DNA from: Sulfurimonas autotrophica DSM 16294
Lineage (GTDB): Bacteria > Campylobacterota > Campylobacteria > Campylobacterales > Sulfurimonadaceae
Direction: 5' to 3'
Length of the DNA: 64,000 nucleotides
NCBI RefSeq assembly: GCF_000147355.1
Contig: NC_014506.1
Location: 2,046,001-2,110,000, forward strand
Below, piece by piece: positions 1 through 7,592 of this stretch (position 1 is its first letter; each line of letters opens with the position of its first letter). The position numbers and the translations under genes were made by a program. The notes under the pieces were generated by a model that was not told the DNA's origin, did no database searches, and saw nothing but the letters and a program-made list of their open reading frames with translations.

Positions 1-207
1 GTAAACAACTTTACATGTAGCTGTTTTACAATAATAAAAGCCGTCAAAACAAGAAAGTTTTGCTTTTGCATCGTCTTTCAAAAGATGCTGCAGAGTTTTA
101 CCGAGTACTCCTTTGGCTTTCTCATGACAACTAGGACATTCCACTTTCCCCTTCGGTTGTGGTGTGCAACAATTATTTTTTTCTTCTGTTTTAAATGCAG
201 TAAACAT
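1..207 (-). CDS. CopZ-like metallochaperone, zinc-binding N-terminal domain (partial)
   Basis: Reading the minus strand from the ATG at 207 gives 69 codons open to the window edge, so the C-terminus is missing. Cysteines sit at residues 13-14, in a CPSC motif at 24-27, and at 53, 60 and 65. The order CPSC, KAKGV, a TLxHLL-type segment and FYYC..TC..VY matches the N-terminal zinc/[2Fe-2S] domain of archaeal-type CopZ copper chaperones (family knowledge). CopZ delivers Cu(I) to CopA-type ATPases, and one lies at 1392. It is divergently transcribed from the gene at 339, and its promoter carries the island's shared box. Whether a C-terminal HMA domain follows cannot be seen. The short ORF on the plus strand here is a shadow. 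Confidence 0.72.
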   Translation of the reverse strand, partial: MFTAFKTEEKNNCCTPQPKGKVECPSCHEKAKGVLGKTLQHLLKDDAKAKLSCFDGFYYCKTATCKVVY

Positions 208-229
208 AATTTATCCTTTTATTTATATA

Positions 230-260
230 ATTATATAATTTTTTTGTGTACTGTTTGTGC
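230..260 (-). promoter_or_regulatory. Shared-box promoter 6, for the CopZ-like gene
   Basis: On the minus strand the 16-mer GCACAAACAGTACACA (260 to 245) is followed after exactly 9 nt by TATAAT (235 to 230). The start codon at 207 follows after a short leader. This is the most divergent box of the six, but the spacing to the -10 is identical. It lies back to back with promoter 1, with 17 nt between the boxes. Confidence 0.7.
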
Positions 261-277
261 TGTAATGTACTGCACGC

Positions 278-308
278 ACACAAATGCTACACACTAAAAC
301 TATATACT
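278..308 (+). promoter_or_regulatory. Shared-box promoter 1, for the YtkA/FixH-like gene
   Basis: The box ACACAAATGCTACACA (278-293) is followed after 9 nt by TATACT (303-308). The box contains ACACA twice, 11 bp apart, on one helical face. It occupies the -35 region, as expected for a class II activator of the OmpR/PhoB type (inference). Confidence 0.75.
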
Positions 309-338
309 TTTAGCAACAAAACACAAAAGGATGACACC

Positions 339-722
339 ATGAAAACTCTAGCAAAGATTTTTTTTACACTGCTCTTAGGAGCAACACTTGTTCAGGCGGC
401 ATTTAGCAAAGATGCAAAATTTAGAACAACAACAGTTCATATTACTGCGGACAAACCGCTTACAACCGGTTCAAACACAATTATTGTAACTATCAAAAAA
501 AACGGTAAACTTATAACTGATGCAAAAGTGGCACTCAAAGCATTTATGCCGGCAATGCCCGGCATGCCTGCAATGAGTTCAAAAGCAAATGCAACAAATA
601 TTGGCAGCGGAAAATATAAAGCAACAGTCAATCTTGCTATGAGCGGAACATGGCAGCTGCATATATTTATAACCCCTAAAAAAGGCAAAAGATCTCGTGT
701 AAAAACAACACTCAACTTTTAA
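339..722 (+). CDS. Exported YtkA/FixH-like protein with a Met-rich loop
   Basis: A 127-residue protein starting at ATG 339, just after an AAAGGATGA purine stretch; the upstream in-frame ATG at 246 would place the start before the promoter. Residues 1 to about 21 form a signal peptide (KIFFTLLLGATLVQA). The rest resembles the YtkA-like/FixH beta-sandwich, with GSNTIIVTIKKNGK, a variable loop and a terminal GTWQLHIFI strand. The loop MPAMPGMPAMSS holds four methionines in PxM spacing, which could bind Cu(I) in the periplasm (inference). Its neighbours are a CopZ-like chaperone and a copper ATPase. A role in periplasmic copper handling is plausible but not proven. Confidence 0.7.
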   Translation: MKTLAKIFFTLLLGATLVQAAFSKDAKFRTTTVHITADKPLTTGSNTIIVTIKKNGKLITDAKVALKAFMPAMPGMPAMSSKANATNIGSGKYKATVNLAMSGTWQLHIFITPKKGKRSRVKTTLNF

Positions 723-739
723 ATCCGGCACTAAAAAGC

Positions 740-1110
740 CAAAAAGGCAGAACCATATAAGTATGATAAAGATTATGTTGTCATATTGTCTGATTATTCC
801 GATGAAAAGCCCGCAAATATTTATAGAAAACTCAAGCTCTCTCCTGATTATTACAATTTTAATCAAAGAACTGTCGGGGATTTTTAGAGGCTTTTAAAGA
901 ACGTCAAATGTGGAACGGCGAAAAAATTAGACTCCGTTTTATCAATGCAGCGTCTATGACCTTTTTTGATGTGCGCAAAATGAAAGTTGTTGCGGCTGAC
1001 GGCAATGATATACAACCTGTGAATGTGGATGAGTTTCGCATTGGAGTTGCTGAAACCTATGATGTTTTTACCTAAAGTATTGACAGAAGCGGTTATACTC
1101 TTGGAAAGTC
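740..1110 (+). pseudogene. Remnant of a CopA-type multicopper oxidase
   Basis: Translated pieces match the periplasmic copper-resistance multicopper oxidase family. Frame 747-884 reads AEPYKYDKDYVVILSDYSDE and then DYYNFNQRTVGDF, and stops at TAG 885. A different frame, 887-1072, reads EAFKERQMW, then NGEKIRLRFINAASMTFFD, VVAADG and VDEFRIGVAETYDV, and stops at TAA 1073. Reading through that stop gives SIDRSGYTLGKS. The family normally has about 30-40 residues between MW and GEKxRLRFIN; here they are directly joined, so an internal deletion is likely. Both ends of the gene are also missing. It is a decayed copper oxidase inside the copper island, not a functional gene. Confidence 0.8.
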
Positions 1111-1122
1111 TCCTTTTTTGAC

Positions 1123-1153
1123 ACACAAACGCTACACAAACTCTCACTATAAT
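1123..1153 (+). promoter_or_regulatory. Shared-box promoter 2, for SHOCT-copper ATPase
   Basis: The box ACACAAACGCTACACA (1123-1138) is followed after 9 nt by TATAAT (1148-1153). The next gene starts at 1183. It sits immediately downstream of the multicopper oxidase remnant. Confidence 0.78.
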
Positions 1154-1182
1154 TTTATAAACTTAAAAAATAAGGATTTATT

Positions 1183-1377
1183 ATGCATGAGTGGGGATTT
1201 GGTATGAGTTTTGGATGGATTGTTCCGCTACTTTTTATTTTTGCTCTTTTTTATTTTATCAACAGCAATAATAAAAATGACATAGAATCAGCACAAGATA
1301 TTTTAGACCGAAAGTACGCAAACGGTGAAATAGATGAAGAAGAATACAAACGAAAAAAAGAGCAGCTTAAACATTGA
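1183..1377 (+). CDS. Small membrane protein with SHOCT domain
   Basis: A 64-residue protein. Residues about 9-27 form one membrane helix (FGWIVPLLFIFALFYFI). Residues about 35-64 are a SHOCT (short C-terminal) domain with the typical pattern A..ILDxRYAxGEIxxEEYxxKKxxL. AAGGA lies upstream of the ATG. It is the first gene of a two-gene unit, ending 14 nt before the copper ATPase start. SHOCT proteins are often found beside metal transporters; the exact function is unknown. Confidence 0.75.
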   Translation: MHEWGFGMSFGWIVPLLFIFALFYFINSNNKNDIESAQDILDRKYANGEIDEEEYKRKKEQLKH

Positions 1378-1391
1378 TTTGGAGGTGTATT

Positions 1392-3539
1392 ATGAGTGAG
1401 CAAAACAAAGACGAAGAAAATATTTCTTATACTTGTTCTATGCACCCGGAAATTATTCGTAATGAACCGGGAGACTGTCCGATATGCGGTATGCATCTTG
1501 AGCCTATAACTACTGTAGAGGCAAAAGAAAAAAACGAAGAACTTGATGATATGAGCCGCCGTTTTTGGGTCAGTACCGTCTTGTCAATTCCTCTTTTTAC
1601 ATTAACGATGATTAATGATTTAGCACCCCAATATATTCCATCTTCACTATCAGCGCAAATGATACAGTGGATTGAATTCTTTCTGACAACCCCTGTTGTT
1701 CTTTGGGGCGGCTGGCCTTTTTATGTCAAAGGATATCAGTCTGTAAAAACCTGGAATTTAAATATGTTTACGCTGATTTCTATGGGTGTGGGAGCTGCAT
1801 ACATCTACAGTCTTGTTGCACTTTTTCTACCTGAAATTTTTCCACCCCTTATGCATACAAAGGAGGGTGTCGTACATGTCTATTTTGAAACGGCAGCCAT
1901 CATTACCGCACTTGTTCTTTTAGGACAGGTCCTTGAACTACGTGCAAGGAGTAAAACAAATACAGCCATAAAAACTCTGCTTAATCTTGCACCCAAACAG
2001 GCACACAGAATTATAGATGACGGGGGCAATGAAGAAGATGTAAACCTCGAACTTGTCCATACCGGAGATAAGCTCAGAGTAAAACCGGGAGAGAAAATTC
2101 CTGTTGATGGAGTTGTTGTAGAAGGACAAAGTAATATTGACGAGTCTATGATAACAGGAGAGCCTGTTCTTGTACAAAAAACAGCAGGAGAGAATCTCAT
2201 AGGTGCAACAATCAATAAAAATGGGACATTGATAATGCAGGCGACAAAAGTAGGTAGTGATACTATGCTTGCACAGATTGTTCAAATGGTAGCACAGGCC
2301 CAACGCTCCCGTGCACCTATTCAACAGCTGGCTGACACGGTATCTAGTTACTTTGTACCCGCAGTTGTTCTTTCTGCCGTTTTTGCTTTTATAGGCTGGT
2401 GGGCTTTTGGACCCGAACCTCAGCTCACTTACGCAATTGTAGCGGCAGTCTCTGTTTTAATTATAGCCTGCCCGTGTGCCTTGGGACTTGCTACACCGAT
2501 TTCGATTATGGTGGGAACCGGTCGAGCAGCACTCTCAGGCATTTTGGTTAAAGATGCCAAAACGCTTGAAACTATGGAGAAAATAGACACATTGGTTGTA
2601 GACAAAACAGGAACCCTCACACTGGGGAAACCAAAAGTAACTGATTTTCTTACAACCGAAATGTATGACATAGATGAGCTTATAAAATATGCCGCTTCAC
2701 TAGAGCGCGCAAGTGAACATCCGCTTGCACAATCTGTCATAGAGTACGCAAAAGAGTCAAATATTTCACTCATTAACGTAGAAAACTTTGAAGCTGTCCC
2801 GGGTAAAGGTGTTATCGCGCAAATTGACGGTAAAAAGATAATTTTAGGAAGTGAAAAACTTTTAAAAGAGCAAGGCATTTCTATTGAAGATGCGAAAGAA
2901 AATGCAGATGCAATGAGAAATGATGCCAAAGGTATTATTTTTATGGCAATAGATGATAATTACTGCGCGATTATTGCTATAGAAGACCCTATAAAAGAAA
3001 CTTCAGTTGAAGCGGTACAGACATTAAATAATGAAGGCATAACCGTTGTAATGCTCAGCGGCGACAATGAATTTACAGCCAATGCCGTCGCCAAAAAACT
3101 TGGCATAGCAAAAGTTTATGCCAATGTTCTGCCTGACGGTAAAGCTGATGTTATAAAAGAGCTTCAAGGCAATGGAGCGCTTGTTGCAATGGCCGGTGAC
3201 GGTATAAACGATGCCCCTGCACTGGCACAGGCAAATGTCGGAATTGCTATGGGAACAGGAACAGATGTGGCAATTGAGAGTGCAGGAGTAACTCTTATAA
3301 AAGGAGACCTGCTTGGCATCGTCAAGGTACTCAAACTCTCGCGCGCCACCATGAAAAATATCAGACAAAATCTCTTTTTTGCTTTTGTTTACAACAGTGC
3401 AGGAGTTCCGGTTGCCGCGGGCGTGCTTTATCCATTTTTTGGTATTATTCTCTCCCCTATTATTGCAGCAGCGGCAATGAGTTTCAGTTCCGTTTCTGTC
3501 ATTACAAATGCTCTGCGTCTAAAAAATACGAAACTTTGA
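1392..3539 (+). CDS. copA: Cu(+)-exporting P1B-type ATPase (CopA/SilP type)
   Basis: A 715-residue heavy-metal P-type ATPase that probably pumps Cu(I) (or Ag) out of the cytoplasm. The ATG at 1392 is preceded by GGAGGTG, so it is preferred over the in-frame ATG at 1374 inside the SHOCT gene. It lacks an HMA domain and instead has a short metal-binding N-terminus, YTCSMHPE (13-20) and CPICGMH (29-35). CPC is at 360-362 in the transport helix, the phosphorylation loop DKTGTLT starts at Asp404, SEHPLA is the P1B HP motif, and GDGINDAP is at 602-609. It is co-transcribed with the SHOCT protein under promoter 2. The CPC motif together with the N-terminal domain supports a monovalent copper substrate; zinc or cadmium is less likely. 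Confidence 0.9.
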   Translation: MSEQNKDEENISYTCSMHPEIIRNEPGDCPICGMHLEPITTVEAKEKNEELDDMSRRFWVSTVLSIPLFTLTMINDLAPQYIPSSLSAQMIQWIEFFLTTPVVLWGGWPFYVKGYQSVKTWNLNMFTLISMGVGAAYIYSLVALFLPEIFPPLMHTKEGVVHVYFETAAIITALVLLGQVLELRARSKTNTAIKTLLNLAPKQAHRIIDDGGNEEDVNLELVHTGDKLRVKPGEKIPVDGVVVEGQSNIDESMITGEPVLVQKTAGENLIGATINKNGTLIMQATKVGSDTMLAQIVQMVAQAQRSRAPIQQLADTVSSYFVPAVVLSAVFAFIGWWAFGPEPQLTYAIVAAVSVLIIACPCALGLATPISIMVGTGRAALSGILVKDAKTLETMEKIDTLVVDKTGTLTLGKPKVTDFLTTEMYDIDELIKYAASLERASEHPLAQSVIEYAKESNISLINVENFEAVPGKGVIAQIDGKKIILGSEKLLKEQGISIEDAKENADAMRNDAKGIIFMAIDDNYCAIIAIEDPIKETSVEAVQTLNNEGITVVMLSGDNEFTANAVAKKLGIAKVYANVLPDGKADVIKELQGNGALVAMAGDGINDAPALAQANVGIAMGTGTDVAIESAGVTLIKGDLLGIVKVLKLSRATMKNIRQNLFFAFVYNSAGVPVAAGVLYPFFGIILSPIIAAAAMSFSSVSVITNALRLKNTKL

Positions 3540-3542
3540 AAG

Positions 3543-3571
3543 AAAATAGTCCTAATCAAGGACTATTTTTT
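3543..3571. terminator. Bidirectional terminator between convergent genes
   Basis: A perfect 11-bp stem pairs AAAATAGTCCT (3543-3553) with AGGACTATTTT (3559-3569) around a 5-nt loop, with T-runs on both strands. It follows the copper ATPase and contains the stop codon of the minus-strand gene at 3552. Confidence 0.85.
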
Positions 3572-4952
3572 CTTTAAAGGCTACAATATGTCCATCTAAA
3601 TTCAGCTCTTTTTTTACCATCGCTTTAAATGATTTTTGACTTTCCAATTCTCCATGCACAAAAAACACTTTTTTTAAATCTTTCATACTTGAAATCCATT
3701 CCATAATACCATCTCTGTCCGCATGAGCAGAAAAGCCGTTGATGGTATGAATAGAAGATTTTACAATAATATCTTCACCCAAAATATTTATCCACTTCGC
3801 TCCATCAACAATTTCACGTCCCAAAGTACCTTCAGCCTGAAATCCTACAAAAACCACTGCATTACGTTTGTCCCAAATTCTGTGTTTAAAGTGATGCGTA
3901 ATTCTTCCACCGTTGCACATTCCTGCTCCGGCTATGATAATAGCACGGCTTTGTACGTCGTTTATTCCTTTTGAAGCTTCCGGTGTTTCAGTATATATGA
4001 GTGATTCAAAATTAAAAACAGTCCCATCTTGTTGAACGTTTTTTTGGCATTTGTTCGTTAATTCATCAACATACGTTCTATACACTGCCGTTGCCTTTGT
4101 TGCCATTGGAGAGTCTAAAAAAACTTTACATTTAGGTAATTCCCCGCTCTCATACATGTCTCGCAGAATGCATAGTAATTCCTGTGTTCTCTCCACTGCA
4201 AAAGATGGAATAAGCACATTTCCATGGCTGTTTAAAGTTTTTACAATAACATCTTTAAACTCTTTGATTGTCGCGTCAATCGGCTGATGATCTCTGTCTC
4301 CATACGTTGTTTCCACATAGAGGCTCTGTGTTTTGTCACATTTATTCAAGTTAGGCATTACCAAGCCGTTATCATTGCCAATATCTCCGGAAAATACTAT
4401 GGTATGAGAATCACTTTTTTCCATGTAAGAAAGTTCTATAAAAGCTGAGCCCAAAATATGTCCGGCATTACGATAGATAAAACTGACCCCTTCACATAAA
4501 TTATAATATTTATCATATTCCGGATTAATCCATTCCATCATTTGAAAAGTTTTTTCAACATCCAAGGGCTCATAAAGCGGCTTAGAGAGTTTTTTTTCTC
4601 TCCCTTTACGCAATGCTTTTCTGTAACGTGTTTGAAAATCTTCATTCATTATCTTTGCGCTGTCCATTAAAATTATCTGCGCTAAATCCATTGTGGCAGA
4701 AGTTGCATAAATTTTCCCCTTAAAGCCTTCTTTTACCAGCTTAGGAATGCGCCCGACATGATCGAGGTGGGCATGTGTTACTAAAAGATAGTCTATACTT
4801 GCAGGCTCAAAATAAAATGCTTCTTCATTTTTATCTTCATCTAACCCCTGAAACATCCCACAGTCTATCATGATTTTTACACCGCCGACTTCAAACACAT
4901 GACATGAACCTGTCACCTCTTTCGTTGCACCGTAAGATCTTACTATTGCCAT
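3552..4952 (-). CDS. Metallo-beta-lactamase/beta-CASP RNase family protein
   Basis: A 466-residue protein with an N-terminal MBL fold. The zinc motif HAHLDH is at residues 60-65, with later GHILGSA and SGDIGND metal/active-site segments. A beta-CASP region follows, then a C-terminal RMMBL-type segment with GFSAHAD. This architecture is shared by mRNA 3'-end processing and exonuclease enzymes and their bacterial homologues (Ysh1/YsiF-like). It probably cleaves RNA in the cytoplasm. All metal ligands visible to me are present. It does not carry the shared box, so its place in the metal island may be incidental. Confidence 0.82.
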   Translation of the reverse strand: MAIVRSYGATKEVTGSCHVFEVGGVKIMIDCGMFQGLDEDKNEEAFYFEPASIDYLLVTHAHLDHVGRIPKLVKEGFKGKIYATSATMDLAQIILMDSAKIMNEDFQTRYRKALRKGREKKLSKPLYEPLDVEKTFQMMEWINPEYDKYYNLCEGVSFIYRNAGHILGSAFIELSYMEKSDSHTIVFSGDIGNDNGLVMPNLNKCDKTQSLYVETTYGDRDHQPIDATIKEFKDVIVKTLNSHGNVLIPSFAVERTQELLCILRDMYESGELPKCKVFLDSPMATKATAVYRTYVDELTNKCQKNVQQDGTVFNFESLIYTETPEASKGINDVQSRAIIIAGAGMCNGGRITHHFKHRIWDKRNAVVFVGFQAEGTLGREIVDGAKWINILGEDIIVKSSIHTINGFSAHADRDGIMEWISSMKDLKKVFFVHGELESQKSFKAMVKKELNLDGHIVAFKEKIVLD

Positions 4953-5126
4953 TATAAATCCTTTATATAGTCTACATGTAAAGATTATACGCCGATATTT
5001 CTTAAAAAAAACAATTTGCTATTTCCTCGGCACACATTCAAACAAACTTGCATTAATACAAAGCCGCTTTTTTTAGCAATAATTTCAACTCTTTGCATAC
5101 CGAAACTGTTATCCTCTTTTTCTGTC

Positions 5127-6824
5127 TCATAAGCAAGGTTTTCCTGCCTGAGTGTTGTATAAAAAATGGCACTTCGGTAGTTGTTTCTTTATAACATCTG
5201 CAATACGAAAAGAGTTTGCATAAATCGTCCAGGTATACGGAACACTTCCTCCTGTGGGCATAAATGAGGCATCAGCGACATAAAGATTCTCCAAATCATG
5301 TGCCTTGCAGTTTTTATCTAGTACCGATTTTTTTGCATCATTTCCAAATCTGCATCCACCGGCAACAAGATTAGGAGGCGGTGCTGCAGAAATAGAATAA
5401 TCAATCTCCTCACAGCCGAGTTTTTGTAATACTTTGACGCTTTTTTTTGCCAAATATTCTCCTACAGCCAAATCATGCGGATGTCCGTATAAATTAATCA
5501 CGCCCACAGGTACACCGTATTTGTCTTTTACTGTTTCATCAACACTTACAAAACATTTATCTGTAGGAAGCCAGTCGTTAAACACTTCAAAGGTAAGCAC
5601 TCTTGAAGTCATCAATCTTTTATGGAGCTTTTCCTTGAGTGCAGCGCCCCACAAAAGGTTCCCCTCCTCATCATACACCTCACGCATCACACGTGAAATG
5701 ATATTTTGATGCTCGAATAAAAAGTCTACTGTTCCTCCTTTGTATTTTTTGTCTTCTTCACTATATTCATACCAGTCCTGCAAAGAACGGTTAAAAAAGA
5801 CACCGACCTCCATCAGCTCTTTTTGTTGCTGCAGTGTCAATTTTTCAAAAACAAATCGTCCGCTGCCGCTGCCCCCTGCTGAAAATATTAAATTTTTGCC
5901 TACTTCCCCGCTGGAATTTGCCAAACCGTTAGGAAAATACCTGTTTTTAGAATTAAGCAGCAGTCTTGAACTCTCAATAGCCTGCGCCGCAAGTACAAAA
6001 ATTTTGGCCTGTACAGAGTGTCTGATACCGTATTTTGTGTAATAGTAGGCTCTTGTTACCTTTTTATTTGTACTCTCAAGTTTATACACAAAAGCATCTG
6101 TAATGATTTTAGCATCACACTTTTGAAGCAGAGCTGCACGTCCGCTTCCTTTTGCACCGCTTGCACAACCGTAACTGCCGCAAAAATTAGAATAGTAACA
6201 GCCGTTCCGTCCAAGTGCATTTTGAGATAATATCGCGCGGGGCGTAGGAATGGGCACATAACCCAACTCTTTACATGCCCCGTCAAACCACTTTGTAACA
6301 CCGTTTGTCTGCAGCTGGGGGTAAAAAAAATCTGCACTTGAGCGAGGTTCAAGATGCTTATGCTGTACAATTTTACCGCTTACCCCGACAACTTTTTCAA
6401 CCTTGTCATAGTATGGTTCAAGCTCTTCATAGCTGATAGGCCAATCAACCACATTTGCGCCTTTTATTTTGCCATAGACACTTTTAAGTTTAAAATCATT
6501 GGGCTTGAGTCTGTGAAAATATCCGCTCATCAGGTTTGACGAGCCGCCCACAAGTGAACCGTTCCAAAAATTCCAGCTTGATTCTTCACCGTCATAACGC
6601 TCAAATGTACCGTCCTCTTTATACTCGTTTATAATATGTTTTTGTTCATTCAAAGGCGGGGTAAACATATCACGTCGCGTGACGCCGATTTCATCTTTGT
6701 TAAAATCATTTTCTGTATAATTCTCGCCCTTTTCCAAAACTACAACACTGAATCCTGCATTTGCAAGCTCATACGCTATAGGCGAGCCGCCTGCTCCACT
6801 GCCGATTATACATATATCAACCAT
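5127..6824 (-). CDS. GMC-family FAD oxidoreductase (gluconate dehydrogenase-like large subunit)
   Basis: A 565-residue flavoprotein. GSGAGG at 8-13 is the FAD Rossmann motif. A mid-protein cysteine cluster (GCYYSNFCGSYGCASGAKGS) resembles that of membrane-linked gluconate/sorbitol dehydrogenase large subunits. The C-terminus has the GMC signature region (YVADASFMPTGGSVPYTWTIYANSFRIAD in two parts). No Tat signal is visible; the partner at 6842 carries one and may co-export it. It is the last gene of the 7531-to-5127 unit, 17 nt after its partner. The substrate is unknown, probably an alcohol or sugar. About 170 nt of non-coding sequence follow; I see no gene there. Confidence 0.8.
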   Translation of the reverse strand: MVDICIIGSGAGGSPIAYELANAGFSVVVLEKGENYTENDFNKDEIGVTRRDMFTPPLNEQKHIINEYKEDGTFERYDGEESSWNFWNGSLVGGSSNLMSGYFHRLKPNDFKLKSVYGKIKGANVVDWPISYEELEPYYDKVEKVVGVSGKIVQHKHLEPRSSADFFYPQLQTNGVTKWFDGACKELGYVPIPTPRAILSQNALGRNGCYYSNFCGSYGCASGAKGSGRAALLQKCDAKIITDAFVYKLESTNKKVTRAYYYTKYGIRHSVQAKIFVLAAQAIESSRLLLNSKNRYFPNGLANSSGEVGKNLIFSAGGSGSGRFVFEKLTLQQQKELMEVGVFFNRSLQDWYEYSEEDKKYKGGTVDFLFEHQNIISRVMREVYDEEGNLLWGAALKEKLHKRLMTSRVLTFEVFNDWLPTDKCFVSVDETVKDKYGVPVGVINLYGHPHDLAVGEYLAKKSVKVLQKLGCEEIDYSISAAPPPNLVAGGCRFGNDAKKSVLDKNCKAHDLENLYVADASFMPTGGSVPYTWTIYANSFRIADVIKKQLPKCHFLYNTQAGKPCL

Positions 6825-6841
6825 TCTTATTTTTCCTCACG

Positions 6842-7336
6842 TTACATGTAAGCTTGTTTTGGGCTTGGTTTCCCGCCTTGAAACTGCAGCCATTTCCAGC
6901 CGGCTTCATGGTTATTTCCGCCGTATATCGGGTCACCGAGCATTGCTTCAAACATATAGTTCATCACATTATATACAAAGCTATCCCCCCATTCTGTTTT
7001 GGTAACAGTTGCCAGAATATTTTGTCTCTGTTTTGAAGAAAGCTTTGCATACTCTTGTTTATATTGCGTAATACTCTCTTCATTGAGCCATTTCACGCCA
7101 TTTTTTAAAAAAGTTTTGTCTGCATCACTGATACGAAAATGATTAAAAACTATCTGCATATATGAAGTGGTCTTTATACCGAGTTCTTGTGCATGTGGAA
7201 AAAGATCTTTATGCATAAGTCCAAGCGTCTGCATTGGGGTTGTTACACCGAAAAGGTTACATCCGTCCATTAAAAAAACAGCACTTGATAAAAAACCTGC
7301 CTTTAAAAAATTTCTTCTTGATCGCAATGCCGACAT
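6842..7336 (-). CDS. Gluconate 2-dehydrogenase subunit 3-like protein, Tat-exported
   Basis: About 164 residues. It starts with a twin-arginine signal (SRRNFLKAGFLSSAVFL) followed by DGC, a possible lipobox. The body fits the Gluconate_2-dh3 family, which forms the small partner of GMC dehydrogenases. The in-frame GTG at 7339 directly follows the upstream stop codon; the ATG at 7336 is the alternative and is used here. The stop codon lies inside a TTACATGTAA palindrome (6842-6851). It probably brings the GMC subunit at 5127 to the periplasm or membrane. Confidence 0.75.
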   Translation of the reverse strand: MSALRSRRNFLKAGFLSSAVFLMDGCNLFGVTTPMQTLGLMHKDLFPHAQELGIKTTSYMQIVFNHFRISDADKTFLKNGVKWLNEESITQYKQEYAKLSSKQRQNILATVTKTEWGDSFVYNVMNYMFEAMLGDPIYGGNNHEAGWKWLQFQGGKPSPKQAYM

Positions 7337-7339
7337 CAC

Positions 7340-7531
7340 TTAATCTTTAAAAAGTTTGTCAAAAAACGACTCTTCTTTTTTGGTTGCATTGGTATGTTTA
7401 CGCTCATCTACAAAGTCAGGATCACCTTTTTCAAGCATATTTTTTGAAGGTTTTTTTATATGTTTTTTGGGCTTTGCCTCTTTTATAAAGCCTGTATTTA
7501 CCGTGCGGGTAGCACCATGAGGGATACACAT
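7340..7531 (-). CDS. Small hypothetical protein, first gene of the GMC operon
   Basis: A 63-residue lysine-rich protein preceded by a strong AAGGAGG site. It has no signal peptide, membrane segment or recognised domain. One cysteine lies at residue 2 (MCIPHG), and the C-terminus FFDKLFKD is amphipathic. It is fused transcriptionally to the Gluconate_2-dh3 and GMC genes and is the gene nearest the shared-box promoter 3. Function unknown. Confidence 0.65.
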   Translation of the reverse strand: MCIPHGATRTVNTGFIKEAKPKKHIKKPSKNMLEKGDPDFVDERKHTNATKKEESFFDKLFKD

Positions 7532-7560
7532 AACATCCTCCTTTTACGTGTTTTAAAAAT

Positions 7561-7591
7561 ATTATACTTAAAATCTGTGTAGCAATTGTGT
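7561..7591 (-). promoter_or_regulatory. Shared-box promoter 3, for the 63-aa/GMC operon
   Basis: On the minus strand ACACAATTGCTACACA (7591 to 7576) is followed after 9 nt by TATAAT (7566 to 7561). It ends 2 nt before the stop codon of the upstream FMN-enzyme gene, so a separate promoter is placed exactly at the gene boundary. The first start codon is at 7531. Confidence 0.78.
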
Positions 7592-7592
7592 A

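Noticed and set aside
4953-5126. A short frame downstream of the GMC gene (QRVEIIAKKSGFVLMQ-like)
   Set aside because: No start codon with a ribosome site and no recognised family; may be a remnant but cannot be supported.
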